A DNA stretch of 43,043 bases from an uncultured Collinsella sp. (GTDB lineage: Bacteria > Actinomycetota > Coriobacteriia > Coriobacteriales > Coriobacteriaceae): assembly GCA_902470905.1 (NCBI GenBank), contig CABRIC010000011.1:1-43043 (forward strand). Direction: 5' to 3'. The translations under genes were made by a program, and so were the position numbers. The notes under the pieces were generated by a model that worked only from the letters and a program-made list of their open reading frames with translations, searched no databases and was not told the DNA's origin. Of the stretch, positions 7,897 through 14,536 are shown piece by piece (within the stretch, counting starts at the first letter, position 1; every line of letters starts with the position of its first letter).

Positions 7897-9722
7897 TCCA
7901 GGTTCCTCCCTCCGCGGAACGCGCCAAAACCAAAGTGATCGCAACGCAGGCAGCGGCTCGCCTCCTGGCGCGCCTCCTGCTCGGTGAGACCCTGCTCGAC
8001 CAGATTCCAATCGTGGATACGCTCGCCGGCCTCGCGCTCGCCCAGTTCGCAGCGGCCACACTCATGCTTGCCCTTAAACTGAACGGTCGGCAGCTCGACG
8101 TCGAGCTTAATCTTGTGATCGAAGCCCAGGTAGTGGTCGATGTTTGCCGAAGCCACGCGACCGGCATTGATAGCGCGAATGACGGTGGCGGGGCCGGTCT
8201 GGCAGTCGCCGCCGCTAAAGAGGCCATCGAAGTTAGGCACGGCGCCATCCGAATCGGTGACCACGCAGCCCCACTTGCAGGCAATGCCCATCTCCTCAAA
8301 CGGCTTGGAATCGATGTCCTGACCAATGGCGACAAACACGCGCTCGCAGGGGATGACGCGCTCGGGCGTAGCGGCGGCACGCGGAGCCGGACGACCGCGG
8401 CGGGGCTCGCCGATAATCTGCGGTTGCACGCGCAGGCCGCTCACGCGACCGTCCTCGCCCGTCTCTATACCGAGCGGCGCCGTGAGCTCCAGAACCTCGC
8501 AACCCTCGGCCTGGGCGCCGGCGATCTCGGCGTCCTGAGCCGTCATATCGCAGATGCGACGGCGGTAGACGATGCTTACCTTTTCGGCACCGCAGCGCAC
8601 GGCAGAGCGCGCCACGTCCATGGCCACGTTGCCGCCGCCGATGACGCACACGCGCTGGCCGCTCAGGTCGGGCAGCTCGTCGTCTCCAATGGCACGCAGC
8701 ATCTTGACGGCCGACTCCACGCCGGGCGCCTCTTCGCCCGGAAGGCCGAGCTTCTTATCGCTGTGGGCACCGATGGCCAGGTAGACGGCATCGAACTCGT
8801 CGCGCAGGCGGGCAAGCTCCTCGCCGTTGACGGAGTGATCGAGCTCAACGTCAATGCCGGCGCTCAAGATCCAGTCGATCTCGGCCTGCAGGCGCTCGCG
8901 CGGCAGACGGTAGCTGGGAATGCCATAGCGCAGCATGCCGCCCAGGTGGTGGCGCTGCTCAAAGATGGTCACCTTATGGCCCATCACGGCCAGGTAGTAG
9001 GCGCAGGAAAGGCCGGCCGGGCCGCCGCCGATCACAGCGACGCGCTTACCGGTGTTGTCCGCTACATGCGGCTTGTGGTCGTTGAGGTCACTGTGCTCAA
9101 CGGCAAAACGCTTGAGGGCGAGGATGTTCATGGGGTCATCGACCATGCCACGGCGACAGTGCATCTCGCAGGGATGCTCGCACACCAGACCGCAGACGAG
9201 CGGTAGCGGGTTGTTCTTGCGGATGACCTTGACGGCGTCGGCATAACGGCCTGCCTCGACGAGCGAGATGTAACCAGGAATGTCGACGTGCGCCGGGCAG
9301 CCCGAGACACACGGGACGCGAGCCTCACGGTCAAAGCCGCAGGAGTGCTCACGAATGTGGTGCTCAAAATCGTCGCGAAAACCGCAGATAGCAGTAAGCG
9401 CCATGGCGCCGGCCTCGTAGCCGATGGCGCAGTCGCTCGAAAGATAGATGGTACGGGCGGTGCGCTCGATCAGGTTGAGCGTGGATTCATCAGCGCGGCC
9501 CTCGAGCACATCGGCGAGCAGGTCGCTCAGCGCGCTTAGGCCCACGCGGCAGGGCGTGCACTTGCCGCAGCTCTGGGTGGAGCACAGGTTGACGAGCGCT
9601 GCCGTAAACTCCACGGGACACGGGGCGAGCGAGCTCACCGCCAGACGACGTCCGAGCGCATCGTGCAGGTCGTCCATGACGGCCTGAGCGTGGCTGCGTT
9701 CCATTACATGCAGTCGAGCCAT
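7890..9722 (-). CDS. NuoF-like iron-sulfur stub fused to GltD-like FAD/NAD(P) oxidoreductase
   Basis: A 610-aa electron-transfer partner for the hydrogenase. Residues ~35-110 match only the C-terminal [4Fe-4S] part of NuoF/HydB (SCGKCTPCRVG, Cys52/55/58, then SSDCAIG); the FMN- and NADH-binding part of NuoF is missing. The remainder is the small subunit of NADPH-dependent glutamate synthase: a cysteine-rich N-terminal motif (CVSGCPAHVDIPG), an FAD site VIGGGPAGLS (~225), a nucleotide site VIGGGNVAMD (~370), and GLFSGGDCQTGPATV near 520. The C-terminus adds CGRCELG and CLRCDHFG. It probably passes electrons between NAD(P)H and HydA. The start is ATG 9722 with GAGAGGGG at 9728-9735. It leads the five-gene-scale leftward cluster. 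Confidence 0.92.
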   Translation of the reverse strand: MARLHVMERSHAQAVMDDLHDALGRRLAVSSLAPCPVEFTAALVNLCSTQSCGKCTPCRVGLSALSDLLADVLEGRADESTLNLIERTARTIYLSSDCAIGYEAGAMALTAICGFRDDFEHHIREHSCGFDREARVPCVSGCPAHVDIPGYISLVEAGRYADAVKVIRKNNPLPLVCGLVCEHPCEMHCRRGMVDDPMNILALKRFAVEHSDLNDHKPHVADNTGKRVAVIGGGPAGLSCAYYLAVMGHKVTIFEQRHHLGGMLRYGIPSYRLPRERLQAEIDWILSAGIDVELDHSVNGEELARLRDEFDAVYLAIGAHSDKKLGLPGEEAPGVESAVKMLRAIGDDELPDLSGQRVCVIGGGNVAMDVARSAVRCGAEKVSIVYRRRICDMTAQDAEIAGAQAEGCEVLELTAPLGIETGEDGRVSGLRVQPQIIGEPRRGRPAPRAAATPERVIPCERVFVAIGQDIDSKPFEEMGIACKWGCVVTDSDGAVPNFDGLFSGGDCQTGPATVIRAINAGRVASANIDHYLGFDHKIKLDVELPTVQFKGKHECGRCELGEREAGERIHDWNLVEQGLTEQEARQEASRCLRCDHFGFGAFRGGRNLEW

Positions 9723-9786
9723 AAGATCCCCTCTCACATGGCAGCCCGGAGGCGAGGCCGGGCGAAGTTGCTACACGCACAACACT

Positions 9787-9807
9787 GACCTAAAAAGTTG
9801 TTAGGTC
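9787..9807. other. Short hairpin in the hydrogenase upstream region
   Basis: GACCTAA and TTAGGTC form a perfect 7-bp stem with a 7-nt loop, 65 bp upstream of the NuoF/GltD start. It could be an operator or a leader hairpin. I could not assign convincing -35/-10 boxes between here and 9900. Confidence 0.35.
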
Positions 9808-9934
9808 TTCACGCAGTTCGGCAGGCGGCATGAAATGTCACCCTCAGCGGTGAAATAGAACATTACCGCAGATAAATGCCATATTTGATAAAACGCGTTA
9901 CCCACAATGCGGCACTTGGGGACACTCCTCACTC

Positions 9935-10078
9935 TGGTGCATCGTGGACAGGTTTGTTTGCACCAATCGTGAGTTGCGGTGAAATAGGGACTGAAAAGCC
10001 GCTCAAAAGGCCAAAACAGTCCGTATTCCACCGCAACTTCAAGACGTTGGTGCAGATTAACCTGACCTCTTTGCACCA
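9935..10078. repeat. Long foldback (inverted-repeat) element
   Basis: Two ~60-nt arms (9935-9993 and 10017-10078) are imperfect complements around a 23-nt A/C-rich loop (9994-10016). Matching blocks include GTTGCGGTG with CACCGCAAC, GGACTG with CAGTCC, TGCACCAA with TTGGTGCA, and GGTGCA near the outer end with TGCACC. Most of the hydrogenase-helicase gap is this element. It could be a small non-autonomous mobile element (MITE-like) or a structured RNA; no ORF is carried. The right end abuts the helicase terminator. Confidence 0.7.
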
Positions 10079-10111
10079 AAAAGGGCCCCGAGCATCGTCT
10101 GCTCGGGACCC
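10078..10111 (-). terminator. Rho-independent terminator of the DEAD-box helicase gene
   Basis: On the minus strand a GC-rich stem (complement of 10100-10111 with 10083-10094, 12 positions with one mismatch, 5-nt loop) is followed by five T. It lies 33 bp past the helicase stop. Confidence 0.85.
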
Positions 10112-10144
10112 AAACTCATCTCGCCTTACCGCGCGACGCGCATG

Positions 10145-12388
10145 TTACTTGCGCTTGCCGCCGCCGTCACCGGGACGACGGGAGCTGCCGCCGCGCTTGC
10201 CGCCACGGCCGTTGCCATAGCTGCCACGGTTATCGCGGCCGCCGGCGCGGCCGCCACGGGAGCCGGCCTGGTTGCCGCCGCGACCACCACGGTAGCCGCC
10301 GCGACGCTCTTCGCGGGTATCGTCGTAGTTGCGCCAATCATCGCGGCGATCGCGGCTGGCACGCGGATCACGACGATCGCGCGATTCACCAGAACGCCCG
10401 GCGCCGCTGCGGGTGCCATTAGCGCGAGCGCCCTCGCGACGCTCGCCACCGCGGCCACCGCGCTCTTCAAAGCGCTTGCCGCCACGGGACTCACCGCTGC
10501 GGGCGCCACGCTCACCGCGACCCTCGCCGCCACGGCGCTCATCGCGCCCGCCGCGCTCGCTATCGCGACCGGAGCGACGACGGTCACCCGAGCCGCGCTT
10601 GCCGCCGCGCGAGCCACGGCCCTCGTCTTCGCGCTCAACACGACGACGACCGCCGCGGTCCTCGTCCTCGCGGCGACGGCGATGTGCCTCGCCCTGGAAC
10701 TGCTTGGCACGACGCTCGGCACGGTTGCCGCGCGGGCCCTGCTCAACAGCACCGGCACGCTCCTCGGCAGCCACCTCGCGGGCCACGCTCTCCACAGCCT
10801 CGTCCACGCGAGCCTGAACGCCCTCGCGCACGCGGGTCTTGCCGCCGCGCTTGGGACGGCTCGGACGCTCGCCGTCGCCGCGACGCTCGTCGCGACCGCG
10901 GTTGGAGCGACCGGCCACATCGCCATAGTCATCGCCGTTGCGCTTGCCGTCGCGACGTGCCTGCTCAAGCTTCTTCTTGCTCTTGGACTTGCCGCGCTTG
11001 GTCTTCTTCTTCACCTTAAAGGCCGCAGGATCGCGCTCGGGGTCAACCGCAGGCGGGTTGGGACCCACGTGCAGGTCGCCGGCCTCGTAGATGTCGGCGG
11101 TCTTGTCCATGAGCTTCTCGATCTCGTAGAACTCATCCACGTCCTGCTCGGTCACAAACGTGATGGCCCAGCCCAGCTCGCCAGCGCGGCCCGTACGGCC
11201 AATACGGTGGATGTAGTCAGTCGGCTCGGCCGGCACGTCAAAGTTCACGACGTAGCGCACGTCGCTGATGTCGATGCCGCGGGCAAGCACGTCGGTTGCC
11301 ACCAGTACGTCGACGGTGCCGTCGCGGAAGGCCGAAAGGGCATGCTCGCGCTGGGCCTGGCTGCGGTTGCCGTGAATCGCGGCGGCCTTGATGCCCTTGC
11401 GCTCCAGACGACGGCAGCAGCTGTCGGCACGGTGCTTGGTGCGCATAAAGACGATAGTGCGCTCCGGGCCTTCCTTTTTGAGGAACTCGGGCAACAGGTT
11501 GTTCTTGGCCTCGATGGACACCGGGAACACAAACTGGTCGACGGTGTCGGCGGTCGACGTGGCGGGCGCGATCTCCACGCGGGCCGGGTCGCTCACCAGA
11601 TCGGTGATCTCGCCCACGGCCTCCTCGTCGAGGGTCGCCGAGAACAGCAACGTCTGGCGATCGGCCGGCGTCTCGCGCACAATGCGGCGGACGGCGGGCA
11701 AAAAGCCCATGTCGAGCATGCGATCGGCCTCGTCGAGCACCAGGACCTTAACCTCGTCCAGGTGGCAGGCGCCCTGCTCGATCAGATCGACCAGACGGCC
11801 CGGCGTGGCGACCAGGATGTCGCAGCCGTACTTGAGGGCAGCAGTCTGCGGCTTGTAGCTCACGCCGCCCACGACGGTCACGGCGACATGGCCGGTGACG
11901 TCGGCGATCTTGCTCGCGACCTCGTCGATTTGCTGGGCAAGCTCGCGCGTAGGAGTGATGACGAGCATCACGGGGCCACGGCCGTTGCCCTCGGGCTTTT
12001 TAGCACCGCGACGACGGTTGCGGCCGCCGCGCTCGCACACGGGCTTGGGAGGAGCGATGTGCTCCAGATTGTTCATAGTCGGCAGCAAGAAGGCGGCCGT
12101 CTTGCCGGTGCCGGTTTGAGCGGCGGCAAGCAAGTCGCGGCCTTCGAGCACCACAGGGATCGAACCGGCCTGCACGGGCGTCGGCGCCGTGTAGCCCAGG
12201 CTCTCGATAGCACGAAGCATCTCGTCCGAAAGGCCCAGCTCGTCAAAGGCGGGCAGGCTCTCGGTAGCGGACTCGACGGCCTGGGCAGCATTTGCCTCAT
12301 CGACGGCATCGAATGCAGCCTGGGTCATGGCCTCGCGGGTCTCGTCCAGAATCTCGGCGTCCGTGACGTCGGATACAGAATTACGCAT
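10145..12388 (-). CDS. DEAD-box ATP-dependent RNA helicase with long RGG-rich tail
   Basis: A 747-aa RNA helicase. The core carries the full motif set: a Q-motif region (FDELGLS...PTPVQ), AQTGTGKT, PTRELAQQ, TPGRL, DEAD within VLDEADRML, SAT, ARGIDI and HRIGRTGRAG. The core ends near residue 400. About 300 residues of Arg/Gly/Asp/Glu-rich low-complexity sequence follow, dense in RGG, KRG and RGGR. Such tails in CsdA/RhlE/DbpA-like helicases bind RNA or promote condensates, but this one is unusually long. Family roles are ribosome assembly and mRNA remodelling, often at low temperature. I start at ATG 12388, with AAGGA 11 nt upstream; an upstream in-frame ATG at 12424 lacks a site. The leader of more than 100 nt is compatible with cold-shock-type control, but I see no defined element. 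Confidence 0.95.
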   Translation of the reverse strand: MRNSVSDVTDAEILDETREAMTQAAFDAVDEANAAQAVESATESLPAFDELGLSDEMLRAIESLGYTAPTPVQAGSIPVVLEGRDLLAAAQTGTGKTAAFLLPTMNNLEHIAPPKPVCERGGRNRRRGAKKPEGNGRGPVMLVITPTRELAQQIDEVASKIADVTGHVAVTVVGGVSYKPQTAALKYGCDILVATPGRLVDLIEQGACHLDEVKVLVLDEADRMLDMGFLPAVRRIVRETPADRQTLLFSATLDEEAVGEITDLVSDPARVEIAPATSTADTVDQFVFPVSIEAKNNLLPEFLKKEGPERTIVFMRTKHRADSCCRRLERKGIKAAAIHGNRSQAQREHALSAFRDGTVDVLVATDVLARGIDISDVRYVVNFDVPAEPTDYIHRIGRTGRAGELGWAITFVTEQDVDEFYEIEKLMDKTADIYEAGDLHVGPNPPAVDPERDPAAFKVKKKTKRGKSKSKKKLEQARRDGKRNGDDYGDVAGRSNRGRDERRGDGERPSRPKRGGKTRVREGVQARVDEAVESVAREVAAEERAGAVEQGPRGNRAERRAKQFQGEAHRRRREDEDRGGRRRVEREDEGRGSRGGKRGSGDRRRSGRDSERGGRDERRGGEGRGERGARSGESRGGKRFEERGGRGGERREGARANGTRSGAGRSGESRDRRDPRASRDRRDDWRNYDDTREERRGGYRGGRGGNQAGSRGGRAGGRDNRGSYGNGRGGKRGGSSRRPGDGGGKRK

Positions 12389-12659
12389 ATGTTGTTGTTC
12401 CTTATCTGCACGCACAATGGGCACGGCATGCGGCCGCGCGGGCGTGCTTGGTAGTGCGCTAATACATACAAAAACAGGTGCGCACAGAGAGGACGTTGCT
12501 CAGCACGCTGGCGATCGCTATGGCAGCCCTATCACGCGCCGTCCAGACGCAGCAGCTCTAAGCGATGGAGCAGATTCGCCGCCGGTTAGTATACCCGTAC
12601 TCCGTATGCCCCCACGTAAACCACAGATGACGAGGCGGATGAGGCGGGCCCGGGCCGAT
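12389..12659. other. Helicase upstream region, nothing assignable
   Basis: This non-coding stretch must hold the helicase promoter and leader. A minus-strand TATACT at 12588-12593 resembles a -10 box but has no matching -35. No gene, riboswitch or palindrome is evident. Confidence 0.4.
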
Positions 12660-12958
12660 TGTCTCAATCTGTAACAGTTACGGGGCAAAACCGGGTCTAC
12701 ACGTTACAGATCGAGACATTCAGTCAGCCCCTTGGCTAACATCTCGATCTGTAACAGTTACCGAGTAAATCGACCCGTAACTGTTACAGATCAAGACAAA
12801 CCAATCCGTCTGAAGACAACATCTCGATCTGTAACAGTTGCGGAGCAAAACCGGCCCCAAATGTTACAGAACGAGACAGTTGAGTTGTCTGCCGAGGAAC
12901 AATCTCAATCTGTAACAACTAGACCCCGTATCCCCCGCCAGATGTTACAGATCGAGAC
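12660..12958. repeat. Four tandem hairpins with an 80-bp period
   Basis: Eight copies of a ~16-nt word close to GTCTCGATCTGTAACA alternate in orientation. Left arms begin at 12661, 12741, 12821 and 12902; right arms end at 12717, 12797, 12877 and 12958, so the period is 80, 80 and 81 bp. Each pair can form a hairpin; in unit 2 the stem is 21 bp with two mismatches and a 15-nt loop. Loops of units 1-3 resemble each other (AGTT-C-G-G-AAA), and unit 4 is diverged. The ~23-nt linkers differ. Copies are near 40 bp apart throughout. I see no cas genes and do not call it a CRISPR. Confidence 0.85.
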
Positions 12959-12990
12959 AAATGTGCCGAGCACCAAACCCGACAGGCAAC

Positions 12991-13034
12991 AAAAAGGACC
13001 GGACGTCCAGCCATCACAACTGGAACGTCCGACC
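12991..13034 (-). terminator. Rho-independent terminator of the GNAT gene
   Basis: Minus-strand stem of ~14 bp with minor mismatches (13020-13034 against 12996-13010, ~9-nt loop) followed by five T (A-run 12991-12995), 46 bp past the GNAT stop. Confidence 0.75.
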
Positions 13035-13079
13035 CCGTCAAACGTCAACTAGGGAAGCTGAACGAACAGGTCGCAGCCT

Positions 13080-13628
13080 CTACTCTGCGTCCGGGTCCTT
13101 AAAGTTCTTGGGATCCAAGACCATGCAGGTGTAGGTGATGTCGTGTTCGTCGTCGGGAATGGGTTCAAACCCGTTCTTACCAAAGAAGTCGATGAGCAGA
13201 TGTGCGAGCTTAATCGGATCCGCATCAGGATCATCAAAGAGATATTCGCTCAGATCCAGGAATGTAGGCTGCTGTTCGCCCTCGCTCTCCCAGTATCCCA
13301 ACAGGGCGTCGTGCACCAGGCGTGCGCCATAGCCGTTACCGCGGTAGTCAGGATCAACATACACATGGCTCAAAAACGTCGACGTTTCCTCGTTGAGCGG
13401 GTGCTCCGTAACGGCATCCGGCAGATCGGGGTCATCTGCACCGCCCGTTACGCAAAAACCGACCAGCTCATCATCGGCAAAGACGCCCCAGAGGTAACAG
13501 TTCTCCTCGTCCTCGTCCTCAACATAGTCCGCCCACGCGTCATAGACCTCGTAGCCCGACTGCTCGTCCAGATCGACCATATCGTCGACGTCGTCGGGAC
13601 CCAAAGCCCTTACTTCAACTTCAGCCAT
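13080..13628 (-). CDS. GNAT family N-acetyltransferase
   Basis: A 181-aa, strongly acidic acetyltransferase-fold protein. The acetyl-CoA pyrophosphate loop is RGNGYG within YVDPDYRGNGYGARLVHDAL (family motif Q/RxxGxG/A), preceded by the expected strand (LVGFCVTGG) and followed by a late strand near the C-terminus (YTCMVLD). The substrate is unknown. The start at ATG 13628 follows AAAGGACAGGA; an earlier in-frame start at 13664 would overlap the promoter -10 box. It has its own promoter of the shared palindromic class at 13664-13701 and its own terminator, so it is a single-gene unit at the left edge of the co-regulated island. Confidence 0.88.
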   Translation of the reverse strand: MAEVEVRALGPDDVDDMVDLDEQSGYEVYDAWADYVEDEDEENCYLWGVFADDELVGFCVTGGADDPDLPDAVTEHPLNEETSTFLSHVYVDPDYRGNGYGARLVHDALLGYWESEGEQQPTFLDLSEYLFDDPDADPIKLAHLLIDFFGKNGFEPIPDDEHDITYTCMVLDPKNFKDPDAE

Positions 13629-13663
13629 TGTCCTGTCCTTTCTCTCGCTTTCAGGACAACCCA

Positions 13664-13701
13664 AGCATACGGCGCTGTCCAGATAACCTGTTGCGCAACA
13701 T
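13664..13701 (-). promoter_or_regulatory. Palindrome-type promoter, GNAT gene
   Basis: Minus-strand ATGTTGCGCAACA (13689-13701), 19 nt, then TATGCT (13664-13669) as -10. It lies 36-73 bp before the GNAT start. Confidence 0.75.
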
Positions 13702-13724
13702 CGGAAGCTGCGTCAATACCGCCG

Positions 13725-14270
13725 TTAACGGCGACGACGCCTCAGGGCAATGCATGCAACGACAATCGCCAGCAGCACCAAGCCCTGAAAATTGATACGG
13801 CTAATAGCGAAGCCCGAAGGAACGATAAAGCTGTCGTAGAACATGTCGAGCAGGCCGATAAACACCAGAAACGCGATGAAGATCCAGAACACGCGACTCC
13901 TTAAAATGGGAGTAAACATGTCGAGCAGCGAACCGCCCGAGGAAGAACCCTGATAGCCAATTAAATCAAACGGCTCATCCTTTTCCACCTCGTCGGCATC
14001 GCTCGAAGCGCCTGAAGACTCGGACTCCAAATCGCGACGATCCGTCCAATACCCGGGCACATGGTCGCGCTCACCAAGGTACTCACCGTTTTTGACCACC
14101 GGCTCAAACAACATGGCACTCGAAAGATCCTCGAGCTCCTCGCGAATCAACTGGTCGGTGCGAGCGTCATGAGGCTCCTCGAGTTCGCACTCAAGCTCGT
14201 ACATATGCTCCATGACCCGCTCGTAGTCCTCTTCAGACATATCGTCATCGTAATAGGAGTTCCTGCTCAT
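13725..14270 (-). CDS. Acidic membrane protein of unknown function
   Basis: A 181-aa protein I do not recognise. The first ~115 residues are strongly acidic and soluble-looking (many Asp/Glu, few hydrophobics). Two membrane segments follow, around VFWIFIAFLVFIGLLDMF and INFQGLVLLAIVVACIAL, and the chain ends in five or so arginines. The basic tail predicts a cytoplasmic C-terminus, and with two helices the acidic N-terminus would be cytoplasmic as well. ATG 14270 is preceded by GAGGGATG. It has its own palindrome-type promoter (14315-14352) and is divergent from the WGYN-repeat gene. No terminator separates it from the GNAT promoter. Confidence 0.75.
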   Translation of the reverse strand: MSRNSYYDDDMSEEDYERVMEHMYELECELEEPHDARTDQLIREELEDLSSAMLFEPVVKNGEYLGERDHVPGYWTDRRDLESESSGASSDADEVEKDEPFDLIGYQGSSSGGSLLDMFTPILRSRVFWIFIAFLVFIGLLDMFYDSFIVPSGFAISRINFQGLVLLAIVVACIALRRRRR

Positions 14271-14314
14271 CGTTCATCCCTCATTCAAGAACCGAATCCC
14301 TTTTGGACAACTCA

Positions 14315-14352
14315 AGTGTAGAAATCCATACCGAGCAGACGTTGCGCAACAT
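14315..14352 (-). promoter_or_regulatory. Palindrome-type promoter, acidic membrane protein gene
   Basis: Minus-strand ATGTTGCGCAACG (14340-14352), 19 nt, then TACACT (14315-14320). The start codon is 45 bp downstream of the -10. Confidence 0.75.
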
Positions 14353-14428
14353 TGCCGAGAACGAGACGGATCCGCTCTCAAAACGCCCCAGTACAGACCG
14401 TTCCGCATTGCAATTTGCGCACTCGCGG

Positions 14429-14466
14429 ATGTTGCGCAACGTTCTCGCCCATCGGGGCGGTAGCGT
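14429..14466 (+). promoter_or_regulatory. Palindrome-type promoter, WGYN-repeat gene
   Basis: ATGTTGCGCAACG (14429-14441), 19 nt, then TAGCGT (14461-14466), 70 bp upstream of ATG 14537. It forms a divergent pair with the site at 14340. Confidence 0.72.
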
Positions 14467-14536
14467 TCGAGTTAGCAAAGCCACGAGCCCTAAAACCCGG
14501 GATCGTCGGCTTCCACCGCATACGAAAGAAGGAACG

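Noticed and set aside
9723..9900. Rex or Fnr-type redox operator upstream of the hydrogenase genes
   Set aside because: I looked for TTGTG-N6-CACAA and TTGAT-N4-ATCAA; only partial matches occur, so I report just the hairpin.
10142..12454. 770-codon open frame on the + strand opposite the helicase
   Set aside because: Ala/Leu/Gly/Thr-only composition and full antisense overlap with a helicase that has every family motif.
12660..12958. CRISPR array
   Set aside because: Repeats alternate in orientation, the arms are only ~16 nt and diverge, loops are partly conserved, and no cas gene is present.
12732..13052. 106-codon frame across the 80-bp-period array
   Set aside because: The peptide repeats only because the DNA array repeats, and it runs through a terminator; no start signal.
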